Shown: positions 1 to 6,534, counted from the first letter of the stretch. The stretch: DNA of 9,053 nucleotides from Pseudomonadota bacterium (GCA_021793055.1 JAJYTL010000112.1:1-9053); one strand, 5' to 3'. The notes: generated by a model from the letters alone, not told the origin. Program-made: numbers and translations.

Positions 1-1
1 T

Positions 2-457
2 GTGTCGGCCTGTCACATCCTGTTTCAGATACCGTCCCCCGCCGCCGTTGCAGACGTGCGCGCCAAGGCGGAAGCGGCCTTGGCCGACCTGCTGGAAGAC
101 GCCGAGGGCTTCGAGGCTGCCGCGCGGCGGCTTTCGAGCTGCCCGTCGAGTCAGCAGGGCGGGCGTCTCGGCCAACTCAGCCGCGGCCAGACGGTGCCGG
201 AATTCGATCGTGCCATCTTCGAGGCGCCGGAGATGGGGGTGCTTCCCGATCTGGTGCAGACGCAGTTCGGCCTTCACATCATCGCCGTCGATGAGCGCAC
301 GGCCGGCACGAGCATGCCGTTCGAGCAGGTCGAGGAGCAGATCGCCGAGAATCTCACCCGTCTGGGCTATGAGCAGGCGGTGCGGCGGTATATTCAGGAC
401 TTGGCCGCCGAGGCGAAAATCGTCGGCGTCAATCTCGCGACCTTGTCCGCGCAATAG
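2..457 (+). CDS. PpiC/parvulin-type peptidyl-prolyl cis-trans isomerase, 5'-truncated by the window edge
   Basis: This is the C-terminal 151 codons of a parvulin-fold isomerase, a family that speeds cis-trans isomerisation of X-Pro bonds during protein folding. The visible part opens directly in the domain's first strand (SACHILFQIP, the usual xxHIL motif). It continues with the helix rich in Ala/Glu, the conserved loop SSCPSSQQGGRLGQLSRG (residues about 45-62), VPEFDRAIFE, and the closing strand FGLHIIAVDER (about 89-99). A GTG lies at 2-4, but the fold begins there at once with no leader, so the true start is almost certainly left of the window. The tail after the domain is helical and ends AKIVGVNLATLSAQ. 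The pattern CPS..GG.LG with LPDLVQTQFGLHII resembles the NifM/PpiC-like parvulins found after narI in nitrate reductase operons; this is from memory of the family and not tested. The stop is TAG at 455-457. Confidence 0.85.
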   Translation: MSACHILFQIPSPAAVADVRAKAEAALADLLEDAEGFEAAARRLSSCPSSQQGGRLGQLSRGQTVPEFDRAIFEAPEMGVLPDLVQTQFGLHIIAVDERTAGTSMPFEQVEEQIAENLTRLGYEQAVRRYIQDLAAEAKIVGVNLATLSAQ

Positions 458-464
458 CCGCAAA

Positions 465-484
465 CGTCGCGCCTCGTCGCGCCT
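465..484. repeat. Two exact tandem copies of a 10-bp unit
   Basis: CGTCGCGCCT occurs twice back to back (465-474, 475-484) just after the isomerase stop and is followed by a partial third copy (CG). It is most likely chance low-complexity in GC-rich spacer DNA. No function is claimed. Confidence 0.5.
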
Positions 485-554
485 CGATGTGGGCCGATGG
501 TTGGTGCCGTGGCGGCAAGTGGGGGAAGCCCTAACGATTAGCCTGTTGAATATC

Positions 555-628
555 CCTCGGTTCGAGGCCAAATGCCGCGAAGGATGTTCGCGCCAAGCCG
601 AGGGGCGCGCCGGGCAAGGCGTGCCGGC
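555..628. other. Spacer with two small inverted repeats before the carboxypeptidase gene
   Basis: The 222-bp gap between the isomerase and the carboxypeptidase holds two inverted repeats. CCTCG-GTT-CGAGG lies at 555-567. An imperfect pair lies at 609-628: GCCGGGCA against TGCCGGC, with one bulged G and a 5-nt loop. Neither is followed by a T run, so neither is a convincing intrinsic terminator. The promoter of the carboxypeptidase gene should lie in this gap, but I cannot pick a clear -35/-10 pair. The first repeat superficially resembles a tRNA T-loop (GTTCGA), but no tRNA arms surround it. Confidence 0.2.
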
Positions 629-679
629 AAGATTGTTTCGTCAACATCGCACAGCCAAAACATGGGGACTCGCGAACCT

Positions 680-1957
680 ATGATCGCATTCCGTTCGTCA
701 TCTTCGCTCCGCTTGACCGCCGCCGCGCTTCTGCTCTCCGCCGCGGTGCTGATTCCGCGTGCCGATGCCTGGGCTGCCCACGGCAAGGCGCGGGATGCCC
801 GGCCGACGCCGGTGGCCGCAAACCAGGCGGCTGCAAGCCCGGTAGCCGCGCCCGCCGGGCCGCCGCCGACAGCGCCGCTCGCGGTCGCTGGCGTGCCGGA
901 GCCGCCGCTCCTGCCGGAGATGGCGAGCTACGTGCTGATCGACGCCGAAACCGGCGCGGTCATTGCCGCCAAGGTGCCGAACAAGGAATGGCCGCCGGCC
1001 AGCCTCACGAAGTTGATGACCGCCTTCCTCACCTATCAGGCGGTCGCGCACGGCACGCTGAAAATCGACCAGGTCGTGCCGATCAGCGATGCGGCCTGGC
1101 ATACCGGCGGCTCGCGCATGTTCGTGTCGCCGGCGATGAGCGTCACCGTCGATCAACTGCTGCATGGGCTGATCATCGATTCCGGCAACGACGCCGCGGT
1201 GGCGCTGGCGCAGGCGGTGGCGGGCAACCAGGCCTCCTTCGTCACTATGATGAACGCAGAGGCGCGAAAGCTGGGGCTGACCGGCACAGAGTACATGAAT
1301 CCCGACGGGCTGCCGGAGCCCGGTCTGCAAACCACGGCGATGGATGTCGCGACGCTGTCGCGGGCGATCGTCACCCGCTATCCGCAGTTCCTCAAGGTAT
1401 CGGTCGAGAAATACTATACTTTCGACAACATTCGGCAGCGGAGCTGGAATCCGGTCCTGTTCAAGGATCCGACGGTGGACGGCCTGAAGACCGGCCGCAC
1501 CGACGCAGCCGGCCACAGCATCGACGCGACGGCGCTGCGCAATGGGAGGCGGCTCATCGCCGTGGTTCTGGGCGGGCCGAGTTGGACGGTAAGCTCGAAC
1601 GCGATCGAGGCGCTGCTTGATTACGGTTTCCAGTTCTACACCAACAAGGTCGTGACGACGGCGGGCAAGCAGGTCGGCGCTCTGCATGAGGCGATGCTCG
1701 AGCCCGAAACCGTTCCGGTCGGCGCCGCGAAGACGATGACCGTCACGGTTCCGCTGCTGGCGCCGACGGCGATGAAGACCACGCTTGCGCTCGATCCGCC
1801 GGCTCGGAAGGGCATCGCCGCGGGCGCGCGGGTCGGCACCATCACCGTATCGGCCGGCGGGCGGACATTCGCCACCGTGCCGGCGGTCGCGCTTGCCGGG
1901 GCGAAGCCGGCCGGAATCGTCACCCGGCTATTGCGGCGGATGCACAAGGCGCTCTGA
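680..1957 (+). CDS. D-alanyl-D-alanine carboxypeptidase, PBP5/DacA-DacC type (peptidase S11)
   Basis: This penicillin-binding D,D-carboxypeptidase removes the terminal D-Ala from peptidoglycan pentapeptides in the periplasm. With the ATG at 680 it has 425 residues. An N-terminal signal peptide runs to about residue 32 (Leu/Ala-rich core, cleavage after AWA). A Pro/Ala-rich linker spans about 33-75, and then comes the S11 domain. All three active-site motifs are present: SLTK with nucleophile Ser108, SGN at 168-170 and KTG at 270-272. A beta-rich PBP5_C-like domain follows (about 305-400). The end, RLLRRMHKAL, is a basic amphipathic helix of the kind that anchors these enzymes to the inner membrane. 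The same frame is open upstream to an ATG at 572, but only the 680 start puts the signal peptide at the N-terminus, and GGGGA lies 11 nt before it. Its neighbours do not suggest an operon. The dac paralogue cannot be assigned from the sequence. Confidence 0.95.
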   Translation: MIAFRSSSSLRLTAAALLLSAAVLIPRADAWAAHGKARDARPTPVAANQAAASPVAAPAGPPPTAPLAVAGVPEPPLLPEMASYVLIDAETGAVIAAKVPNKEWPPASLTKLMTAFLTYQAVAHGTLKIDQVVPISDAAWHTGGSRMFVSPAMSVTVDQLLHGLIIDSGNDAAVALAQAVAGNQASFVTMMNAEARKLGLTGTEYMNPDGLPEPGLQTTAMDVATLSRAIVTRYPQFLKVSVEKYYTFDNIRQRSWNPVLFKDPTVDGLKTGRTDAAGHSIDATALRNGRRLIAVVLGGPSWTVSSNAIEALLDYGFQFYTNKVVTTAGKQVGALHEAMLEPETVPVGAAKTMTVTVPLLAPTAMKTTLALDPPARKGIAAGARVGTITVSAGGRTFATVPAVALAGAKPAGIVTRLLRRMHKAL

Positions 1958-1974
1958 GGGAGGCCCTCTGAGGG
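1952..1974. repeat. Direct repeat with small hairpin at the carboxypeptidase stop
   Basis: CTCTGAGGG occurs at 1952-1960 and again at 1966-1974; the first copy contains the TGA stop codon. Together they create GAGGG-AGG-CCCTC (1956-1968), a 5-bp stem with a 3-nt loop. It sits in the 53-bp gap between two convergent genes, where a terminator is expected. With no T run and a short stem it is at best a weak candidate. Confidence 0.25.
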
Positions 1975-2010
1975 CGCCGACCGGAGCGTGAGCGAAGCGG
2001 CGGCGGGCGG

Positions 2011-2907
2011 TTAGCCGGCCGCCGTCTCGGCGAGATACCAGTCGAGGATCTCGGCGCCCGTCCACATCACCACGCCCTTGTGGCCGAGGATGTAGTCGTA
2101 GAGCGCTTCGAGATATTTGATCCGGTGCGGCACGCCGGTGAGATAGGGGTGGATGGAGATCGCCATCACCCGGGGTGCCGTCGCGCCTTCCTGGTAGAGG
2201 CGGTCGAATTGGTCGCGCCCGCGGCGGAGGATCTCGTCCGAGGGCATGCGCTGCACGGCGCTGATGACCACGTCGTTGATTTCGACCGTGTAGGGGACGG
2301 AGATCAAGCGGCCGCTCCGCGTTCGGATCGGCACCGGCTGATCGTCGAGCACCCAGTCTGCGACGTATTCGATGCCAAGCTCGGCGAGCAGGTCCGCGGT
2401 TTCCGCGGTCTCGGTGAGACCCGGACTTTCCCAGCCACGCGGCGGCCGGCCAGTGAAATCGCGGATCGCTTGGATGGTATCGGCGATGGCGGCGCGCTGA
2501 TCCGCCACCTTGTGCATCGGTATCTGGACGAAGCCGTGGCCCATGAAGTCCCAGCCTGCGTCCCGCGCCGCGGCGCACACCTCCTCATAGACCTGGCAGA
2601 CGGTGCCGTTCAGCGCGAAGGTGGCCTTGAGGCCGCGCGATTGCAGCGTTTCGAGAAAGCGCCAGAAGCCGACGCGCATGCCGTATTCGTGCCAAGCCCA
2701 ATTCGGCACATCGGGTAGAAGCGGCTGGCCCATCGGCGGCGGCAGGACGGTGCGCGGCATCGCCGTCGCCGGGCTCCAGTTCTCCACGTTGACGATGGTC
2801 CAAACGGCGAGCCGGGCGCCGCCCGGCAGCGTCAGCTTCGGCCGCCGGTGGATCGGCGCGTAAGGAACCCGTCCGCGAATCGCCTGCGCAAGATCATCGC
2901 TACTCAT
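2011..2907 (-). CDS. Polysaccharide deacetylase-fold hydrolase, PuuE/allantoinase-like
   Basis: This 298-residue cytoplasmic protein (no signal peptide) belongs to the NodB-homology/carbohydrate esterase 4-like superfamily, in the branch containing PuuE-type cofactor-independent allantoinases. Landmarks are YGMRVGFWRFLETLQSRG (75-92), ATFALNG (95-101), the His region GHGFVQIPMHK (123-133), PRGWESPGLT (156-165), VPYTVEINDV (204-213) and the closing HPYLTGVPHR (253-262) with VVMWTGAEILDWY (279-291). The canonical TFDD metal-ligand motif of true polysaccharide deacetylases is absent; VNVENW (39-44) takes its place. The likely substrates are therefore small C-N compounds (ureides, amides, imides) rather than a polysaccharide, but this is inferred. 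A strong ribosome-binding site, GAGGGGGG, lies 7 nt before the ATG. It is the last of five same-strand genes, 108 bp after the hydroxy-acid dehydrogenase gene. Confidence 0.85.
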   Translation of the reverse strand: MSSDDLAQAIRGRVPYAPIHRRPKLTLPGGARLAVWTIVNVENWSPATAMPRTVLPPPMGQPLLPDVPNWAWHEYGMRVGFWRFLETLQSRGLKATFALNGTVCQVYEEVCAAARDAGWDFMGHGFVQIPMHKVADQRAAIADTIQAIRDFTGRPPRGWESPGLTETAETADLLAELGIEYVADWVLDDQPVPIRTRSGRLISVPYTVEINDVVISAVQRMPSDEILRRGRDQFDRLYQEGATAPRVMAISIHPYLTGVPHRIKYLEALYDYILGHKGVVMWTGAEILDWYLAETAAG

Positions 2908-2980
2908 CCCTGATCCCCCCTCGGTTGCCGTTGCGGCGTGCCGCTCGGGCGCTGTTGTTCTTGCTCTATTTACAGCCAGG

Positions 2981-2997
2981 CTGGCCGACTTGGCCAG
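2981..2997 (-). terminator. Candidate hairpin after the hydroxy-acid dehydrogenase gene
   Basis: CTGGCC-GACTT-GGCCAG is a perfect 6-bp stem with a 5-nt loop, starting 18 nt past the TGA of the upstream minus-strand gene. On that strand it is followed by CCTGGCTGTAAATA, which is not a U tract, so it could slow or process the transcript but is a weak intrinsic terminator. The deacetylase-like gene starts further along the same strand. Confidence 0.25.
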
Positions 2998-3015
2998 GGC
3001 TCCGGCAGGCCACGC

Positions 3016-4158
3016 TCAACCGGCATAGCGGTAGGGCGGAATGTCGAGGAGCGGGAACGCGCTCAAGACATGCGGCGGGTTGGTCGGCGTCGCCGCATGG
3101 ATGTAGGAGCGGTCGATGCCGGCGAAGGAAGCAAGCCCAAGCAGGCCGAGGCAGCGCGTCACCTCGTCTTCCAGCAATTCGAGCATGCGCACGACGCCGG
3201 CAGTGCCCGCCGCCGCCAAGCCATAGCATTGCATGCGGCCGAGGCCGACCAGATCGGCGCCGCTCGCGATCGCCTTGACGATGTCGGTGCCGCGGCAGAA
3301 GCCGCCGTCGACGATGATCCGGGCGCGTCCCGCCACCTTGTCGACGATCTCGGGCAGGGCGTCGATCGCGCCGCGGCCGTGGTCGAGCTGGCGGCCGCCG
3401 TGGTTCGAGACGTAGATCCACTCGACGCCGTGATCGAGCGCGATGGCCGCGTCCTCCGCGGTCGCGATGCCCTTGAGGATCAGCGGAATGTCGTGGCGCT
3501 GCTTGATCCGCTTGACGGTATCCCAGCCGGTCGCGGCTTGGAAGCTCTGGCCCGAGACCCGGCTGCGGCCGCGGGTGACGTAGCGCTTCGCGAGGTCGCG
3601 TTCGCGGCGGCTATAGATCGCGGTGTCGACGGTCAGGCAGAAGGCGGCGTAGCCGTTGGCGACGGCGCGCACCGCGTGATCGTCGATGAAGGTCTGATCG
3701 CCGCGGATGTAAAGCTGAAAGATGCGAAGCGCGCTCGGCGCCGCTCGCGCCACCGCCTCGAGGCCAGGCTCGCAGACCGAACTCAGCATATGGGCACAGC
3801 CGAAGCTCCCGGCGGCGCGCGCCGAGGCGGCGCCGCCTTCGGGGTCGAAAATCTCGAGCGCGCCCACCGGCGCCAGCAGCACCGGCAATCGAAGGTGCCG
3901 TCCGAAGCGCTCGACCGCGGCCTCGATCCGACTGACATCGCGCAACACGCGCGGCCGGAAGGCGATGGCGTCGAGGCCGAAGCGGTTGCGCCGAAGCGTG
4001 GTCTCGGTCTCGGTACCGCCGACGATATAGTCCCAGCGATTCTGATCGAGGTTCTGCCGCGCCTTGGCGACGATCTCGTGCAGCGTCTCGAATTCCGCCG
4101 CCGTGCCGGCTGCGCCGGCATTTGCGTTGCTGCTCCGTTCCGACGCCTCGTTCTGCAT
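3016..4158 (-). CDS. FMN-dependent alpha-hydroxy-acid dehydrogenase/oxidase (lactate/glycolate/mandelate family)
   Basis: This TIM-barrel flavoenzyme oxidises an L-2-hydroxy acid to the 2-oxo acid using FMN. Numbering from the ATG at 4158 gives 380 residues, the normal family size. The conserved elements appear in order: WDYIVGG near 42-48 (substrate Tyr44), LAPVG at 95-99, QLYIRGD at 148-154, LTVDT at 175-179, the flavin Lys229 in LKGI, the catalytic base His253 in SNHGGRQLD with substrate Arg256, and phosphate-binding DGGFCRGTDI (284-293) followed by GLGR. In-frame ATGs also exist at 4170 and 4176. I prefer 4158 because GGGGTGGGGG directly precedes it, while the others lack a ribosome-binding site. 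There is no membrane segment, so it is more like a soluble oxidase or dehydrogenase than membrane-bound LldD. The specific hydroxy acid cannot be predicted. It lies between an SDR-like and a deacetylase-like gene on the same strand. Confidence 0.92.
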   Translation of the reverse strand: MQNEASERSSNANAGAAGTAAEFETLHEIVAKARQNLDQNRWDYIVGGTETETTLRRNRFGLDAIAFRPRVLRDVSRIEAAVERFGRHLRLPVLLAPVGALEIFDPEGGAASARAAGSFGCAHMLSSVCEPGLEAVARAAPSALRIFQLYIRGDQTFIDDHAVRAVANGYAAFCLTVDTAIYSRRERDLAKRYVTRGRSRVSGQSFQAATGWDTVKRIKQRHDIPLILKGIATAEDAAIALDHGVEWIYVSNHGGRQLDHGRGAIDALPEIVDKVAGRARIIVDGGFCRGTDIVKAIASGADLVGLGRMQCYGLAAAGTAGVVRMLELLEDEVTRCLGLLGLASFAGIDRSYIHAATPTNPPHVLSAFPLLDIPPYRYAG

Positions 4159-4189
4159 CCCCCACCCCATAGGCATGATTCATTTTATC

Positions 4190-4203
4190 GTTCGGCTTCG
4201 AAC
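4190..4203. promoter_or_regulatory. Inverted repeat GTTCG-N4-CGAAC, possible operator
   Basis: Perfect 5-bp arms around a 4-bp centre lie 32 bp upstream of the preferred start of the hydroxy-acid dehydrogenase gene. They sit beside the only AT-rich patch in this gap (ATAAAATGAAT on the minus strand), which could be a -10 region. No good -35 is visible. The dyad suggests a dimeric regulator site, but this is only inference. Confidence 0.2.
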
Positions 4204-4243
4204 TATAGGCCGTCTTCGGCCGCGACGGGAGGGGCGAGACGGC

Positions 4244-4258
4244 CCGCGCCGGGCGCGG
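4244..4258 (-). terminator. GC-rich hairpin after the SDR-like gene
   Basis: CCGCGC-CGG-GCGCGG is a 6-bp all-GC stem with a 3-nt loop, beginning 13 nt after the SDR-like gene's TAG. No T run follows, so termination is doubtful. It could equally be chance in GC-rich spacer. Confidence 0.2.
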
Positions 4259-4271
4259 CGTCAGCCGCCGG

Positions 4272-5048
4272 CTAGACCACGACCGGGTGCTGCGCACCGT
4301 CCATGGAGACGGTGACGCCGGTGATATAGCTCGCCCGCGCCGAGGCGAGGAAGACCACGGCGTCGGCGACCTCCTCGGGCTTCGCGATGCGGCCGAGCGG
4401 AATGCGGGCGACATGCTTTTGCAGCGCCTCCTCCGGGGTGGTGCCGGTCTGGCGGGCGTCGGCGGCGAGACCTTCGGCGACCCGCTCGGTCTCCGTCAGG
4501 CCGGGATTGACGCCGACGATGCGAACGCCGCGCCCGGCATAGGCCGCAGCGAGGCCGGCGGTGGCCAGCATCAAGGCCGCGTTGGCGGCGCCGCCGGCGA
4601 GATGGGTGGTCGTGGCGACCTTGCCGCCATTGCCGATGACATTGACGATGACCCCCGTACCGCGTCCCGCCATGCGCTTCACCGCCGGGTCGATGACATT
4701 GATGTAGGAGAAATATTTGGCGTCCATGGCGGCGCGCCAGAGGGCTGGCGTCAACTCGTCAGGCGGTGTGCGCCGGGCGGCGCCCGCCGAGTTGACCAGG
4801 ATGTCGATCGGGCCAAGCTCGGCCTCGACCGCCCGGACCATCGCATCGGCCGCCGCCGCGTCGATCAGATCGGCCGCAAAGCCTGCCGCCCGCGGCACCA
4901 GGTCACGGGCGCGCGCGATATTGTCCGCTTGCCGCGAGCAGAGGGCGAGCCGCGCGCCCTCCTTGGCGAAGGCTTGCGCGCAGGCGAGGCCGATCCCCTT
5001 GGTGCCGCCCGTGATCAGCACCAACTTGCCGGCGAGGTCGAAATCCAT
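4272..5048 (-). CDS. Short-chain dehydrogenase/reductase-like protein lacking the canonical catalytic residues
   Basis: This 258-residue protein has a Rossmann fold of the classical SDR family. The dinucleotide-binding motif TGGTKGIG is at 13-20, NSAG (for NNAG) at 86-89, and VGVNPGLTETE at 178-188. The C-terminal segment PLGRIAKPEEVADAVVFLAS (217-236) is typical, as is TGVTVSMDG. The active site is unusual. The structural Asn of the tetrad aligns with Lys111, the Ser position reads VNVIGNGG (135-142), and no YxxxK exists. Related SDRs with a YxAGxxxNAAL pattern have Tyr where this protein has His149 (codon CAT). It may bind NAD(P) without ordinary SDR chemistry or use a different mechanism. 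The ATG at 5048 has GGAG about 11 nt upstream. It is on the same strand as queDE (87-bp gap) and the hydroxy-acid dehydrogenase gene (113-bp gap). Confidence 0.9.
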   Translation of the reverse strand: MDFDLAGKLVLITGGTKGIGLACAQAFAKEGARLALCSRQADNIARARDLVPRAAGFAADLIDAAAADAMVRAVEAELGPIDILVNSAGAARRTPPDELTPALWRAAMDAKYFSYINVIDPAVKRMAGRGTGVIVNVIGNGGKVATTTHLAGGAANAALMLATAGLAAAYAGRGVRIVGVNPGLTETERVAEGLAADARQTGTTPEEALQKHVARIPLGRIAKPEEVADAVVFLASARASYITGVTVSMDGAQHPVVV

Positions 5049-5135
5049 CGTTCCAGGGTCTCCAAGATCGCAAAGGGCGACCTTACGTGACCGGCGGGCC
5101 GGAGTCTCGTGGCTTCGTAGGACGCTGGCACGCGC

Positions 5136-5861
5136 TCAGACGCCGCGGCGGTTGCCCCAGGCGAGAACGTGAAGCTGCGGCAGCACGGTTGCCGCGAACC
5201 AACGGTCTTGCATCACCTTGTCGACCAGCCAGCGGAAGCGCGCGTGCAGGCCCTCGGGGTCGATGCCGGCGGCGCCGGCCGGGTTCGGCTCCGCCGGCCG
5301 ATGGTTGCCGACCTGGAGATAGATCGGCAGGGCGGGATGGCGCGCCGCGGCCTCGCGGGCGTAGGCGTAGTCAGCGTCGTCGAAAACGACGATCTTCAGC
5401 ACCGATCGAGGCCGGTTCGCCGCGGCGGCGATCGCGGCGGCGAGCGCCGGCCAATCGGGTGCCACGCCGGAAGAAGGCGGTTTCGGCGACAGCACGAGCC
5501 AATCGAGATCCTTAAGCCAGGGGGGCGCGATCGAGCCTTGCGTCTCCAGGGCGAAACGATGGCCCTGCGCGTGGCCGCTGGCGATCAAGGGCGCGAGCGG
5601 CTGAATCGCCGGGTTGCCGCCGGACAAGGTGACCAGGATCGGCTGGCCGCCGGCAAGCTCGTTGACGCGGGCGATGATCGCCTCCGGCGTCATCGCGACC
5701 CAACCGTGGCGGTATTCCGGCAGCACGGCGTATAGCGTGTCGCACCAGGTGCAGCGGAAGTCGCAGCCGCCGGTGCGGACGAAGACGCTGGGGCGGCCGA
5801 GCAACGCGCCTTCGCCCTGAACCGTCGGACCGAAGATTTCCGAAACCCGGATTTCGCTCAC
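5136..5861 (-). CDS. queE: 7-carboxy-7-deazaguanine synthase (radical SAM)
   Basis: QueE converts 6-carboxy-5,6,7,8-tetrahydropterin to 7-carboxy-7-deazaguanine by a radical SAM ring contraction, a step towards preQ0 and queuosine. From the GTG at 5861 it has 241 residues and starts SEIRVSEIFGPTVQGEG, the usual QueE N-terminus that includes the substrate-binding QGEG. The cluster motif C33-x3-C37-x2-C40 ends in the family hallmark WCDT. SGGNPA (80-85) occupies the SAM-binding GGEP position, LETQGS (105-110) and SPKPP (125-129) follow, and the end is LHVLAWGNRRGV, the typical QueE finish. An in-frame ATG at 5918 would add 19 unrelated residues inside queD. The GTG is preferred because it overlaps the queD stop (GTGA) and has AGGGGCGAG just upstream. 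It is translationally coupled to queD. Confidence 0.95.
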   Translation of the reverse strand: MSEIRVSEIFGPTVQGEGALLGRPSVFVRTGGCDFRCTWCDTLYAVLPEYRHGWVAMTPEAIIARVNELAGGQPILVTLSGGNPAIQPLAPLIASGHAQGHRFALETQGSIAPPWLKDLDWLVLSPKPPSSGVAPDWPALAAAIAAAANRPRSVLKIVVFDDADYAYAREAAARHPALPIYLQVGNHRPAEPNPAGAAGIDPEGLHARFRWLVDKVMQDRWFAATVLPQLHVLAWGNRRGV

Positions 5862-6412
5862 GATGCTCGCCCCTGCCGATCTAGGTCGTTGATGCTCATG
5901 TCTGGGCGCCGCCACCATGGCGGCCGGTTGGCCTCTTCCGCGCGCGCGGGCAGGAAGTCCGCCGGATTGCCGGCGAAAGCCACCGTGTTGGTCGGCGTTT
6001 CCTCGATGCGGACTTCGGCGCAGCGAAGCCGCAGGCCGTCGTGTTCCAGAAAGGCGTCGAGCTTGGTCATGAAGCAGAGCGCCAGCATTTCGGTCGTGGG
6101 ATCGCCGGGGGTGATCAAAAGGCGCGACAATCGGGTCGGCTCGCGGTCGCGGAAGAAATCGAGCAAGGGGTCGGTTTCGGCGAGATGGAGCGTGTGATCG
6201 ACCGCGTCGTCGATCCAGCGGTGCCAGCGCGCCTTCGCTGCGGCGAAGGAGGCGACCATGTTGTAGGCGCCATCGAGCCGCCCCGGTGCCGTGGCTTCGA
6301 GGCGCACGATGACCTGCTCGTTATGGCCGTGCGGCACGGCGCATTTGCTCTCCGTCCCGACCAAAAGCCGGTGCGCCATGCTGTAGCGCCGGGTAAAGAT
6401 AAGGTTGAACAT
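5858..6412 (-). CDS. queD: 6-carboxy-5,6,7,8-tetrahydropterin synthase
   Basis: QueD, a homologue of 6-pyruvoyltetrahydropterin synthase, makes 6-carboxytetrahydropterin from dihydroneopterin triphosphate for queuosine synthesis. Zinc ligands are His14 (MAHRL) and His28/His30 (CAVPHGHN), the catalytic Cys is Cys24, and the Asp-His pair is Asp72-His73 (VDHTLHL). PTTEML (106-110 region) and the substrate Glu in EETPTNTV (137-144) complete the site. At 184 residues it is longer than the roughly 120-140 of E. coli-type QueD. The extra length is mostly a C-terminal tail ending in WWRRPDMSINDL, which I recall as characteristic of an alphaproteobacterial subtype. The ATG at 6412 overlaps the stop of a small upstream reading frame (TGATG) and has GAGG 5-8 nt before it. 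The last codons overlap queE. No queC or queF is in the window. Confidence 0.95.
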   Translation of the reverse strand: MFNLIFTRRYSMAHRLLVGTESKCAVPHGHNEQVIVRLEATAPGRLDGAYNMVASFAAAKARWHRWIDDAVDHTLHLAETDPLLDFFRDREPTRLSRLLITPGDPTTEMLALCFMTKLDAFLEHDGLRLRCAEVRIEETPTNTVAFAGNPADFLPARAEEANRPPWWRRPDMSINDLDRQGRAS

Positions 6413-6519
6413 CAGCGCCTCGCCGTGAAAACAAGGCGTCGGGCGCCGCGTTTTGCCGCCGGCGCGAACGCTGGGCGGTCGAGCCCCGCGGCGACGGGGC
6501 GGATCGGGAAAGACGACAT
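6412..6519 (-). CDS. Possible 35-codon leader ORF ending on the queD start
   Basis: The frame is ATG at 6519 to TGA at 6414-6412, encoding a 35-residue, Arg-rich peptide that begins MSSFPIRPVAAG and ends RLVFTARR. AGGA sits 7 nt before the ATG, an ideal ribosome-binding site. The stop shares one base with the queD ATG (TGATG), the usual geometry of translational coupling. Against it, the composition (Ala, Arg, Pro) is what random GC-rich DNA gives, and I recognise no homologue. It contains the GCCCCG-N6-CGGGGC hairpin (6483-6500). Treat it as a candidate leader peptide only. Confidence 0.2.
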   Translation of the reverse strand: MSSFPIRPVAAGLDRPAFAPAAKRGARRLVFTARR

Positions 6520-6534
6520 TTTCGAGTCCTGTTT

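Noticed and set aside
555..567. CCTCGGTTCGAGG resembling a tRNA T-arm
   Set aside because: The stem would need a 7-nt loop with matching flanks; here the loop is 3 nt, and no acceptor, D or anticodon arms surround it.
698..1687. Long open frame on the minus strand opposite the carboxypeptidase gene
   Set aside because: It is rich in Arg/His/Asp with no recognisable domain, a typical antisense shadow of a GC-rich gene whose own product has all S11 motifs.
2938..4275. 445-codon plus-strand frame across the hydroxy-acid dehydrogenase gene
   Set aside because: It is a mirror frame. The opposite strand encodes a full FMN dehydrogenase with intact active site, while this frame gives low-complexity Arg/Ala/Asp sequence.
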